A DNA stretch of 64,000 bases from Idiomarina sp. A28L (GTDB lineage Bacteria; Pseudomonadota; Gammaproteobacteria; Enterobacterales; Alteromonadaceae): positions 124,001 to 188,000 of the forward strand of contig NZ_AFPO01000012.1 in assembly GCF_000218785.1 (NCBI RefSeq), read 5' to 3'. A program made the translations under genes and the position numbers. Positions 45,969-54,621 of the stretch are shown piece after piece (the stretch's first letter is position 1; every line of letters begins with the position of its first letter). Below the pieces are notes generated by a model. The model saw only the letters and a program-made list of their open reading frames with translations. It was not told the DNA's origin and did no database searches.

Positions 45969-46778
45969 TTAGGCAAGCACCGATTGCCGATCGAGCGCAT
46001 TACCGAGCGCACCGAAATAATCGAGCCAAGCTTTTTGTAATTGCAGATTAAGGGCGCTTGCCGGATATAGCCCCGCAAGCGCCGCTTCACTTTTCAAGCA
46101 TCCCGAAACTAAGAAATGATTCTTTTGTGGCAGTGTTTGTAGCGCCTTTTCGAACCCCCGCGCCGCGAGCTCTTCTGGCAAGCTGAAGTATAGTGATTTG
46201 TTGGCTGCATCAACGCTTTGGCAATGCTTCACAAACGCGTTCGCTTTATCGCCCTCAGCATTCAGAAACAATGTTCTATAAGCATTGTGTAATAATTCGT
46301 TTAGCGCATGCGGGTGGTAATCATCGCGTTGCAACCAAGTACTGCTCGCAAACGCATTCTTTTTTGTTACATCAGGAAATAGTTTACTGGCAATATAGTG
46401 ATCAAACGCATGAAACCATTCATGGGCTAAGCTGCCGCCACCTGCGTTTTTAGTGAGTGCAAGAATACGGCCTGCTGGCTGATAATGAGCTGAAGCGCCA
46501 AGCTGGCCACCACTACCAAACGTAAGTGCCACTTCACCATTCATAGAAATCACCGCCGGTGGCACCGCCAAAATTTGCTGCAAATCACAGAGCGCATCAT
46601 AAAATAAGTTAGCGCTCACTTGCTCTTCTTCGGCTGTTACCCAACGCCCAATTTTTATCCGATAGAAATAGAAGCGTTGCACCACATCGCGAAAGCTTAC
46701 ACTTTCTCCGCGGCGATGATCTGGCCCATTCCGATAAAATTCGCGCGGTGTGCGCGCTGTTTCTGTACTACTTTGCAT
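45969..46778 (-). CDS. CLCA_X family zincin-like protein
   Basis: The 269-residue protein contains an HEWFH motif within SLAHEWFHAFDHYIA (about residues 116-130), the HExxH zinc site of zincin metalloproteases, and matches what I know as the CLCA_X family of gammaproteobacteria. No signal peptide is visible, so it appears cytoplasmic; substrates are unknown. It starts 14 bases after the stop of the last vWA gene with no terminator between, so it is probably the final gene of the vWA/MotA operon. Confidence 0.8.
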   Translation of the reverse strand: MQSSTETARTPREFYRNGPDHRRGESVSFRDVVQRFYFYRIKIGRWVTAEEEQVSANLFYDALCDLQQILAVPPAVISMNGEVALTFGSGGQLGASAHYQPAGRILALTKNAGGGSLAHEWFHAFDHYIASKLFPDVTKKNAFASSTWLQRDDYHPHALNELLHNAYRTLFLNAEGDKANAFVKHCQSVDAANKSLYFSLPEELAARGFEKALQTLPQKNHFLVSGCLKSEAALAGLYPASALNLQLQKAWLDYFGALGNALDRQSVLA

Positions 46779-46792
46779 TAATAATGCGCCAA

Positions 46793-47746
46793 CTAATTGG
46801 GTAACCCTACAAATGCACCACGGTTGCGTTTCGCTACCGCTTGCATAAATGCCGCAAACTGCGCTGCATTGCCATAACTTGCGCGGTGAAAGCCAATTCC
46901 GTGAATGCGAAATCTTGGGGTGCCATCAGGCCGCATATTTGCTTGAGTAATATCGGTTACCACTTGATCGAGTGTGCCCGGCCGAAAATCATCGCCGAAT
47001 ACATATAAACTTACTTTGCCTTGCTGATTTTTATAAAGATCGAGAGCGCGGAAAATACCTACTTCCGGCGCACTCGCACCGCCGCGAAAATTCGCTAAAC
47101 CCTGAATGGCACGCTGGCGCATGGTATTAGTATCTGGCAACCACCGCCCCTCTTGGCCGGAATACATAAAGCTGCCATCGGCTGCCATAATTTGAAAGCC
47201 TTTCATTTGCGGGTGGCTCTTAATGATATCTTCCACAACGCGGGTTACTTGGTTCCAACCTTGATCAGCCGACATCGAACCCGAATTATCAATTACAAAA
47301 ATTACATAATCGGCATCGGTAGGTATACCACCCGCTTCAGGCGAAGGATCATCCGGCGAACTCGCAACATTCAACCTCGCTTGTTCTTGGCGAATATCGC
47401 TGCGAAGCGATTGCGCCTGCCTCTGTAATTGCGCAATGCTTGCTTGTGCACGCGGTATCGATTGCTCCAGAGCCTCGGCATCGGTTACATCCGCACTTGC
47501 GGCCGAAGTTACTTCACCTAGCTGTTCCAGTTCGCCTCGCAAACGCTCGCTCAGCTCCGCAACCCGCCCCTGAGCTGCCAGTAGTTGCTCAATACGCACG
47601 GTTACTTCAGAGGCCGAGGCATCGGAAGGAACATCAGCATTTCGGGCCAACAACACTAGCAACACCACTGCGCCAAAGGCACAGGAAATGATATCTAAAA
47701 ATGAAAGGCTAAATATTTCAACCGGAGCTCGTTTAACTCTACGCAT
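46793..47746 (-). CDS. Membrane-anchored vWA protein with ExbD-like helix (2nd)
   Basis: The frame opens with GTG at 47755, but the ATG at 47746 is taken: it overlaps the previous stop as TAATG and has AGGAG eight bases upstream, giving 317 residues. The single N-terminal helix carries FSLSFLDIISCAFGAVVLL, similar to the ExbD/TolR proton-path helix, with the key acid at Asp18. A coiled-coil stretch (about 50-125) follows, then a vWA domain with an intact metal-site motif DNSGS (153-157). The vWA domain would lie in the periplasm. It is translationally coupled to the first vWA gene. Confidence 0.82.
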   Translation of the reverse strand: MRRVKRAPVEIFSLSFLDIISCAFGAVVLLVLLARNADVPSDASASEVTVRIEQLLAAQGRVAELSERLRGELEQLGEVTSAASADVTDAEALEQSIPRAQASIAQLQRQAQSLRSDIRQEQARLNVASSPDDPSPEAGGIPTDADYVIFVIDNSGSMSADQGWNQVTRVVEDIIKSHPQMKGFQIMAADGSFMYSGQEGRWLPDTNTMRQRAIQGLANFRGGASAPEVGIFRALDLYKNQQGKVSLYVFGDDFRPGTLDQVVTDITQANMRPDGTPRFRIHGIGFHRASYGNAAQFAAFMQAVAKRNRGAFVGLPN

Positions 47747-48804
47747 TATGGCCACTCCTGCGAAGGCGCTAAGAACCGGCCGTTTGTTGCATTAGCCCAC
47801 TCCCAATACATTGAAGGGGCGAACGGGTCGCCTTCAAGGGGCAATAAAATAATATTCATACGATAATTACCGGGCACCCGTTTAATCGTTTCAATCAGCA
47901 ATTCTTGCCGGCAATCGGAGGAAATTGAACGTTGCCGAGAAATGAAATTGCGGCAACGTAAGCCCAACCCTTCTCCCAAAGTAGGCAAACCATCGGTGAT
48001 CAAATAGATATCGGTAACACCTGGGTTTGCTGCCAACAAGGTTTGCATTCCCAATAGCAGATTAGTGCCACCATCGGGCGTTACTTCATCAATTTCATTG
48101 GCAATTTGCTGAATCGAACTAGTCGATGGCACCGGATTTATATTGCGTGGGCCTAGAACTTCTGCCGTATCAGAAAAGCTTACCGCGGTAACCCGCGAGC
48201 TCTCCGGTAATCGCGCTAACAGCCATTTCGCCGCGCGAACATTGCGCCGCCATTTTGCCGTGCGCTTGCGTTGTTCCGGCGCATAGCTCAAGGCCAGCAG
48301 AACCTCTACCAAGTTATCGCCCATCATAGAGGCCGATTTATCAAATAAAATGCCTATTTGCCGGCCTTCTACCACCATACCGGTAATGTAGTTCTCTTCA
48401 CCTACACCGCTTAAACGAATATTTGAATCGGGGGTTTCAATATCTGCAAGGGCAGCTAATTGCTGTTCTAAATCAGCGATTACCGCAAGTTCAGTAGAGA
48501 GTTGCTGCAAAAGTTGCCGCTGTTGCGCCAAGCTCATTTGCTGCGCTTCCTGCGAACCTTGTTGCCGAGCTTGCTCTTCGGCAATAGCGGCCAAGGCGGT
48601 TTCAATAGCCTGAGAAACTTCAATTTCTTCACTGGTTGCAGCGGCTATTTCTGCATCTAAGCGGTTTATTTCATCGCTTGGATCGATAGTTGCTGCATAA
48701 AAATCCACAAGAATAAAAATAAGAATAACTGCACCCAAACCACATGCCATAACATCAAGAAATGACATGTTGAACGCATCGTTATTCCGCCGCTTCAAAC
48801 GCAT
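47746..48804 (-). CDS. Membrane-anchored vWA protein with ExbD-like helix (1st)
   Basis: This 352-residue protein has an N-terminal helix with NMSFLDVMACGLGAVILIF (Asp17 in the place of the ExbD/TolR proton-binding Asp), a Gln/Ala/Glu-rich coiled coil (about 45-122), and a vWA domain from about 140. The metal-ion-dependent adhesion site is complete: DKSAS (155-159), Thr247 in DGGTN and Asp271 in TDGLP. It begins 11 bases after the MotA/ExbB-like gene, so the three genes form a tight unit resembling tolQ-tolR with the periplasmic domain exchanged. Confidence 0.85.
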   Translation of the reverse strand: MRLKRRNNDAFNMSFLDVMACGLGAVILIFILVDFYAATIDPSDEINRLDAEIAAATSEEIEVSQAIETALAAIAEEQARQQGSQEAQQMSLAQQRQLLQQLSTELAVIADLEQQLAALADIETPDSNIRLSGVGEENYITGMVVEGRQIGILFDKSASMMGDNLVEVLLALSYAPEQRKRTAKWRRNVRAAKWLLARLPESSRVTAVSFSDTAEVLGPRNINPVPSTSSIQQIANEIDEVTPDGGTNLLLGMQTLLAANPGVTDIYLITDGLPTLGEGLGLRCRNFISRQRSISSDCRQELLIETIKRVPGNYRMNIILLPLEGDPFAPSMYWEWANATNGRFLAPSQEWP

Positions 48805-48815
48805 AGAAATGCCGC

Positions 48816-49589
48816 TTAATTATGCAGGTGGGAAAGCAGGTTCTTTTCGCAAGAACCTTGAATTTTTAGCACCATGGCATCTTGCCGGCTATTGAGTAAA
48901 TGCATTAAATACATCAACAGTACCGATATCAGCAAAGCTACTAACGTTGAGTTGAAGGCTAAGCCAAGCGAAGCTGTCATGCCTGAGATATCGCCAGCTA
49001 GCGCATCATCGGCCTGTGCCAACGCTTGCCCGATTCCGCGCACGGTGCCCACAAAGCCCAAGCTTGGAATAGCCCAAATCAAAAAGCGCACCATGTTGTT
49101 GCCACTTTCCAGCTGTGCAGAAACATTATCCACCGACGATTCAATAGCATCGGCGGCATGCTGTACGTTTTTGGTATGCTTGAAGCGCCGAATGCAGCTT
49201 ATCCAAGTAGCCAACGCTGGGTTTTCACGATACTTCGAACCTTCAAGTTGGCTTAGTGCTAAATTCACATTCAGCGGTTCTGATTTATCGTGATCAGCAA
49301 GGAAATCTTGGCTATAAATCGCTTCTTCATCTACTAAACGCCAAATTTTATAGGCCATTAAAAAAATACAAACGAACATTAGCGAAATACAAATTTGTTG
49401 TTCTACGCCATTGAGCACCACCCACAAAGACGATAACGCAAAGGTTCCCTCAGCATTTACTAGCTGCTCAGCTGCTGGCCTAACCATGCCCGCGTAAAAC
49501 AGCTGCACCACGGTAAATGAAATAGCCACTACAATAAAACTCACCAGCACGCCTGGGTTCATTGATGCATTTGGATTATGAATTTTCAT
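48816..49589 (-). CDS. MotA/TolQ/ExbB-type proton channel protein
   Basis: The 257-residue inner-membrane protein has four predicted helices (about residues 11-33, 62-83, 167-187 and 205-231). The core (160-235) carries IPSLGFVGTVRGIGQAL and TASLGLAFNSTLVALLISV, the conserved pattern of the MotA/TolQ/ExbB family that conducts ions and drives partner proteins. The cytoplasmic loop between helices 2 and 3 is about 80 residues, nearer ExbB than MotA. The downstream vWA proteins are its probable ExbD/TolR-type partners. Confidence 0.88.
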   Translation of the reverse strand: MKIHNPNASMNPGVLVSFIVVAISFTVVQLFYAGMVRPAAEQLVNAEGTFALSSLWVVLNGVEQQICISLMFVCIFLMAYKIWRLVDEEAIYSQDFLADHDKSEPLNVNLALSQLEGSKYRENPALATWISCIRRFKHTKNVQHAADAIESSVDNVSAQLESGNNMVRFLIWAIPSLGFVGTVRGIGQALAQADDALAGDISGMTASLGLAFNSTLVALLISVLLMYLMHLLNSRQDAMVLKIQGSCEKNLLSHLHN

Positions 49590-49623
49590 ATACTTAGCCT
49601 AATTGTAATGTTTGAGCTGATGG

Positions 49624-49740
49624 TTAAATATTCGTAGGAAAATCTTGCGGCGCATCGAGCGATACAAAGTACGCCATTGCACTAGCACCCGCGAGCGCCA
49701 GAATGAATATCGACACTATAATAATTAATCGTTTTTTCAC
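49624..49740 (-). CDS. Small single-pass membrane peptide, candidate gene
   Basis: A 38-codon frame starts with GTG at 49740 and is preceded by AGGTGA at a good distance. It encodes a basic N-terminus (KKR), a hydrophobic helix (about residues 5-24, ILALAGASAMAYF) and a short polar tail SLDAPQDFPTNI. It lies in the otherwise unexplained 217-base gap between the SUMF1 and MotA-like genes of the operon and in the same direction. The charge pattern fits an inner-membrane peptide with its tail outside, perhaps a small subunit of the complex. Confidence 0.55.
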   Translation of the reverse strand: MKKRLIIIVSIFILALAGASAMAYFVSLDAPQDFPTNI

Positions 49741-49746
49741 GTTCTC

Positions 49747-49785
49747 ACCTATGAAAAATACCTATGAAGAATACCTATCAAGAGC
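49747..49785. repeat. 13-base tandem repeat, three copies
   Basis: ACCTATGAAAAAT, ACCTATGAAGAAT and ACCTATCAAGAGC stand head to tail, with a partial fourth copy ACCTAC to 49791. On the minus (coding) strand each unit contributes an AGGT; the last AGGT is the ribosome-binding site of the small membrane peptide. Copy-number change would not shift a reading frame but would change the leader. Confidence 0.8.
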
Positions 49786-49806
49786 ACCTACAACCGCCAA
49801 CAACCA

Positions 49807-51801
49807 TTAGTTGTGGTAGCGCGCAATACGAAAACCAATATCAGCTGCAGGCTCGGTGCCCTGAGCCCGAGCACTAGCGCGCAATAATTGCATTTGCCCG
49901 GTAAGGTAAGAAGAACCCTTTACCACCCGGCCATTGCCATTATCAGGGCCTAAATAGTTTTCTGCCGCAGGCGCCATATTGCTAGGGCCCGCAGATTGCA
50001 GTTGATAATAATCATGCACCCATTCGCGAACATTGCCAGCAAGATCATAAAAGCCGTTTCTATCGGCAGGGTAACTACCTACCGGTGCTTTACCCTTGTG
50101 CTCATCTTCATAATCGCGCAGCACAAAGGTTTGTTCACCGCGTAACGATTCATCAGCAAAGTTTGCTTGATTATCGCGAAGCACGGCTTGGTTACCCCAA
50201 ACATACTGGGTGCGTGCCGCCCTCCGAAAATGCTTGGCTACAAACTCCCACTCTGCTTCGCTCGGCAAGCGATACCCACGTGAACCAATGCGCACATCAA
50301 CCAAGGTATCGCCACGAATAATATAAAACGGCAATAAGCCCTCTTGCTCACTCAGCCAATTGGTAAACCGTGCCGCATCAAGCCAACTCACGTTGGTTAC
50401 TGGTAATTCGCTTGAGGTATCGCCTTGCCCCGTGAAGCGCGCATATTGGCCCTCGGATATTTCATGCGTAGAGAGCCAAATATTGCGGGTAAAGGTTACT
50501 GGGCGTTCCACCTCGTTGCGGTTGCGGCCATTTTCACTTAATGGCGAACCCATGGTAAAAGCCTGCAAGCTTACCGGTAGCAAATTTATACCAATAGTAT
50601 TGGCAAATAGTGGCCGGCCTTCAGCTCGGCGGGCATCAAATTCAGTTAAAAGCTCAGCGTTCACATTGCGTGCTACCGAAGCCGAAGGGCGAACCTCGAG
50701 CTGCCGAGTTCGATATCCTGGCGCCCGAAACTCCAGCGTTTGCACCACTGTTTGTAAACTTAACTGCAACGGCACTTGCCCCTGAGCAACGCCGTTGATA
50801 AAAACGTTTGCCGGCACATTAGCAGCAACATTTACTGTACCCATTTGCGCACGCAAATTAAATTGCACTTCGTTATCTTCACCTGGGGTTAATTCAATAC
50901 GTTCTGAAGCCGGCCAGTAGCCCTCTTTTTCATACCGCACCAACAAAGGCTGGTTGGCATTTACTCGTGCCGGATTTGCCACCGGCTGCTCGTTTACGCT
51001 AAGAATGCCACCGCTCGGTTGCACCTCAGCACGCAACGTTGCCTTCAATAGTTCAAGCTGATAGTTCCGCTCAGCAACTAAGTTGTTCACACTCAACCGA
51101 ACAGTATCGAGTATGGGCTCATAGCCCTCAGCTTGAATCTGAACCTGATAGCTGCCGCCATTGCGGGTTAATTGTAACGGTGTGTTACCTACAATTTCGC
51201 CATCTATCTTTACTTCTGCCCCCAAGGGCACTGAACTCAAACGCATTTCACCCACAGCGGGCTCTAAGTGAAACTCGTGGCTTAAGTGCTGCCCTTTGCT
51301 GGCGGTAATAATGGTGTTTTGCGGTTGATAAAACGGGTGCGAAACCGCCAAATTAAATTCACCTTCGGGCAATTCAATACGAAATTCACTACCCTCGCCC
51401 AATGTTACGCCATCAATTTGCCAACTGGCATCGTTCAACGCAGTTGCAAGGCTAGCGTTGAGTATTGCCGGCTGTGGCTCCAAGGTAACGTTAATATTGC
51501 TTGGTGTAGTGGCATCAATATTAACTTCTTTAGCTATGTATAAGTGAGCGCTCACCTCAATGGTGGCATTGCTACCCAACAAATACAGCTTATTACCGAG
51601 CATGAATCCAGCGCCAGAAACCGTGCGGAATTGAGCTTGTTCACGAGCTTCATTCGGAGCAACAGTTACGGTAAAACCTTGTAACAAAAATAACCAAAAC
51701 ATATATACAGCAAGCACAATTACCAAAGCACTGCCGCTTAATATTGCCAATACCCGGTGTTTACGTACGCCAGAATCAATGGCGCTATCCAATGCGTTCA
51801 A
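49807..51801 (-). CDS. Membrane-anchored PEGA-repeat protein with SUMF1 (FGE-like) domain
   Basis: The 664-residue protein has an N-terminal helix (about residues 17-41), a beta-rich region, three PEGA-type repeats (about 183-250, 252-318, 320-386) and a SUMF1 domain (about 402-662) with GYRLPSEAEWEF, FYDLAGNVREWVHDYY and GFRIARYHN. The protein contains no cysteine, so it cannot be an active formylglycine-generating enzyme; the domain probably binds a ligand or partner. Translation appears to start at TTG (51801): AAGGGAG lies seven bases before it and an in-frame stop directly upstream excludes longer forms. It is 12 bases from the previous gene. Confidence 0.88.
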   Translation of the reverse strand: MNALDSAIDSGVRKHRVLAILSGSALVIVLAVYMFWLFLLQGFTVTVAPNEAREQAQFRTVSGAGFMLGNKLYLLGSNATIEVSAHLYIAKEVNIDATTPSNINVTLEPQPAILNASLATALNDASWQIDGVTLGEGSEFRIELPEGEFNLAVSHPFYQPQNTIITASKGQHLSHEFHLEPAVGEMRLSSVPLGAEVKIDGEIVGNTPLQLTRNGGSYQVQIQAEGYEPILDTVRLSVNNLVAERNYQLELLKATLRAEVQPSGGILSVNEQPVANPARVNANQPLLVRYEKEGYWPASERIELTPGEDNEVQFNLRAQMGTVNVAANVPANVFINGVAQGQVPLQLSLQTVVQTLEFRAPGYRTRQLEVRPSASVARNVNAELLTEFDARRAEGRPLFANTIGINLLPVSLQAFTMGSPLSENGRNRNEVERPVTFTRNIWLSTHEISEGQYARFTGQGDTSSELPVTNVSWLDAARFTNWLSEQEGLLPFYIIRGDTLVDVRIGSRGYRLPSEAEWEFVAKHFRRAARTQYVWGNQAVLRDNQANFADESLRGEQTFVLRDYEDEHKGKAPVGSYPADRNGFYDLAGNVREWVHDYYQLQSAGPSNMAPAAENYLGPDNGNGRVVKGSSYLTGQMQLLRASARAQGTEPAADIGFRIARYHN

Positions 51802-51813
51802 CCCTTCACTCCC

Positions 51814-53271
51814 TTAAATCCGCTCATCACACATCAATGTAACTGCAATCGGTGCTGCCGATTGCTCCACCACTACGGTGATAATTTTTGAGCGATATCC
51901 TTCGCGCCGCCCTTCAAACTGATAAGTACCCGGTTTTAACGAAAAGGAATACTCAGCATGCGTACCCACTACCCCTTCACCCAGAACACGAACATGGGTG
52001 CGGTTATCACTGGTAAGCACAACCGTTACGGGCTGATTGGCAACGTCGATAAGTTGCTCTAATTCGCTAATAGCCCCGCTCAAGCGGGCGCTCATTTGCG
52101 CATAACGCTCTGCCGTGGCAACCGCTTGCTGCGCGTTTTGCAGCACGGTTAAATCGGCGAGCCGCTGCGGCCGATCAATGTAACCTTGCAGCTGCGCTTG
52201 AGTTTGCACAATTGCACTCGCTTGCGTTAACGCATTGCGAGAAACACTGTGTGAAGGATATTGCTGCAAGGCATTGTTCGCTACCATTGCCACCGTAGCC
52301 CATTCATCAATTTCTTGAAATAAAGCTAACTGCTGCTCAATTTGTGCTAACTCCCGTTCGGTTCGGGCTGTTGCTAACCGCACACGCACATTAGCTATTT
52401 CTGCACGGCCGCTATCAATTTGCGCAGCTCGATTAATGGCCGTTTCAGCTCTATCGAGATCACCGCTATCTAAAGCTTCAAGCGCTATGTTTAATGCATT
52501 TAAAAAGGCACGTTCAGCAAGCTCAGCACGAACTACCCGTGCTCGCTCCGCTGCGCGTTGATGCGCATTATCTAAAGATAGCAACCTTTCAAGAAGCTCT
52601 ATCTCCCGAGGTAAGTTATTTTCTGCTTGTGCTGTTTGGCTTTGCAACCATAACGCTTGCACCTCTTCATAGGCATCTAAACGCGGCTGCAACTCAAGGG
52701 CAGGGCCGAAACTAGGGTTTATGCGAAGTGACTCGGCGTTAAGCAAACGCGCACGGGAAATTTCATTATCAGAGAAGGCCGCCAGAGCCTGTTCATAGGT
52801 ATCGGTGTAAGCTGATTCGTAATCACTTTCAAGGCTACTGAGGCTACTGTTAATTTCACTCAGTGTTGCACGAGCCCCAGCATAATCAGTTGCCGTATAC
52901 AGCGCATAAGCGTTCTCCAATGCCTGTTCTAGCAAAGTGAATTGTTCCGGGCGCCATTCGTTAAAGGCTGTATTATTGCTTGCGCGTTGCAAGCGCTGGC
53001 GAGTATCAGAGAGCCGCTGTTGAATAGCCGCTCGCTCGGCAGTATCAACGGGCGCTTGGTTAACTTGGTTCTGGTCTTTTACTACCGATGTTTGCGCACT
53101 TTTTTTCTCAGGCTCTGAGCCAAACGATTTGGTTAAGCTCGTAATTAGAAAATACAAAAGCGCAGCAAAGGCAACGATGAGCAGTGATACCACTAGCACC
53201 TTCGCAGCCTTTTTGAACAATCTGAGCCTCTCGGCTTTTACTTCGGATATCGAATCATCAATATTAGACAC
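51814..53271 (-). CDS. Membrane-anchored coiled-coil/PEGA protein
   Basis: The 485-residue protein has a basic cytoplasmic N-terminus, one helix (about residues 24-46), a long helical region (about 70-395) rich in Ala, Glu, Gln and Arg that looks like TPR or coiled-coil repeats, and a C-terminal PEGA domain (about 412-480, with LKPGTYQFEGRREGYRSKII). The start is GTG at 53271 with AGAGG five bases before it. The domain order suggests a periplasmic rod reaching towards the cell wall. It precedes the PEGA-SUMF1 gene and probably works with it. Confidence 0.8.
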   Translation of the reverse strand: MSNIDDSISEVKAERLRLFKKAAKVLVVSLLIVAFAALLYFLITSLTKSFGSEPEKKSAQTSVVKDQNQVNQAPVDTAERAAIQQRLSDTRQRLQRASNNTAFNEWRPEQFTLLEQALENAYALYTATDYAGARATLSEINSSLSSLESDYESAYTDTYEQALAAFSDNEISRARLLNAESLRINPSFGPALELQPRLDAYEEVQALWLQSQTAQAENNLPREIELLERLLSLDNAHQRAAERARVVRAELAERAFLNALNIALEALDSGDLDRAETAINRAAQIDSGRAEIANVRVRLATARTERELAQIEQQLALFQEIDEWATVAMVANNALQQYPSHSVSRNALTQASAIVQTQAQLQGYIDRPQRLADLTVLQNAQQAVATAERYAQMSARLSGAISELEQLIDVANQPVTVVLTSDNRTHVRVLGEGVVGTHAEYSFSLKPGTYQFEGRREGYRSKIITVVVEQSAAPIAVTLMCDERI

Positions 53272-53318
53272 AACTTACCTCTTATCTTTCCCTTCTGCTT
53301 TTTGAGCATTAAGCTGCG

Positions 53319-54590
53319 CTACAGATTCTGGTCCGGTGTCGCCTCTATTTTATAAATCTCAAATAGCTGAGCGCGCAATTGCGTGTATTGCTCTCGCGCA
53401 CTACCCTGCAATTCAATCGTTTGATCACGATATTCAATTACTTGCGGCGTTACTTCGATATCTAAGTTTTGGCCCATTTCTGTGAGCAATTGGCGTTGGT
53501 TATTAAGATTTTGGTTGGTTTGAATCGCACCACCAATGTTATACAACGAAGTTGCGCCAAGCACTATCGCACCGATTTCGCCCGCAGCTGAACCAGAGTT
53601 GCGAAGTAACAAACCGGCACCCACTGCCGCTAAAAGTGCAGTAGCTTGCTGCCGCCCACGCTGGGCTTTTTCACGGCGAATAGTGGCGGCAACCGGCAAT
53701 GTTTCTCGGTGATAATCGCTGTAGCTTGAATCACTTTGCTCATAAAATGCCGCATAGTTGTTCTGTAGATCCGAAATAAAGCTTTGCTCTTCCGCCTGAA
53801 TCATGCGAATGCGTTGTAGCATTGGATCTTCATCGGCAGGGAAACCGTTTAAGCTATAAACTACGCCATTACGCGTAGATTTTTGCTCTAAATACGAACC
53901 CATAGTTTCGGGGCTATACATAGCTGCGTAACGAAGTTCAGATACGGCCTGAATGTTGGCTTTCTGCGCTTCGCTTTTTTCGCGAAGCAAATCGTAAACA
54001 TAGTTCGCAATGCTTGTGAAAATAGGCTCATAAGGGTTGTTGCCACTGTTAAAAGCATCACGGTAGAAACCTTCACTCACCCGATATTCGAAGGTTTCAG
54101 TACCCCAAAGTGCATTGGTGCCATCCATTACCCGAACACTAATATTAATAGTTTCAGTATCAGAATGATTAATTTTTCCTAACACATAGATATCAGCCGA
54201 AGCATTGGTATCAGGTGTTACATCAATTGAACCAAAAGAGTTGGTTTTGCTTAGTGCGTTCTTTGTATCAAGCGCAAAACGGTTAGCTTCAAGCCTACGA
54301 ATCTGTGGCCAAATATCATCTTTTACCAGCTGGTCGTAATCAACATTGCCATTTCTATCAAGCGGCAAGCCTGGGTCGAATACAGGCACTGCAACATTTA
54401 AATAGATATCCGAGTTATAGGTGTAATTACGCTGCAAGTTTCCCAGCGTGTTCGCACCAGAAGGGCCTGTCATGGTTGGGCCTACGTGGCGAACATCTGG
54501 CCCTGTTTGGCAAGCACTTAACACCAGTGCAGCTACACCAAGCATGAACAGCTTGCGAAATACCTGAATTATAGATTGTGAAAAGTGCAT
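53319..54590 (-). CDS. Lipoprotein with LpoB/CsgG-like region
   Basis: The 423-residue lipoprotein (lipobox LSAC) has an N-terminal globular part (about residues 55-210) whose pattern ASADIYVLGKIN...ISVRVMDGTNALWG resembles the LpoB/CsgG-type fold. A helical middle part follows, then a glycine-rich hydrophobic stretch (about 320-365, ALLAAVGAGLLL...AIVLGATSLYNIGG) that may touch a membrane. The residue after the lipid-bearing Cys is Gln, which favours the outer membrane. In the operon it is a candidate outer-membrane anchor for the complex. The family call is tentative. Confidence 0.75.
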   Translation of the reverse strand: MHFSQSIIQVFRKLFMLGVAALVLSACQTGPDVRHVGPTMTGPSGANTLGNLQRNYTYNSDIYLNVAVPVFDPGLPLDRNGNVDYDQLVKDDIWPQIRRLEANRFALDTKNALSKTNSFGSIDVTPDTNASADIYVLGKINHSDTETINISVRVMDGTNALWGTETFEYRVSEGFYRDAFNSGNNPYEPIFTSIANYVYDLLREKSEAQKANIQAVSELRYAAMYSPETMGSYLEQKSTRNGVVYSLNGFPADEDPMLQRIRMIQAEEQSFISDLQNNYAAFYEQSDSSYSDYHRETLPVAATIRREKAQRGRQQATALLAAVGAGLLLRNSGSAAGEIGAIVLGATSLYNIGGAIQTNQNLNNQRQLLTEMGQNLDIEVTPQVIEYRDQTIELQGSAREQYTQLRAQLFEIYKIEATPDQNL

Positions 54591-54621
54591 ACTCGTTCCC
54601 TATTTTTTATGTCCGTCGCCA

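Noticed and set aside
49807-51801. Active formylglycine-generating enzyme
   Set aside because: The protein contains no cysteine and no sulfatase gene is nearby.
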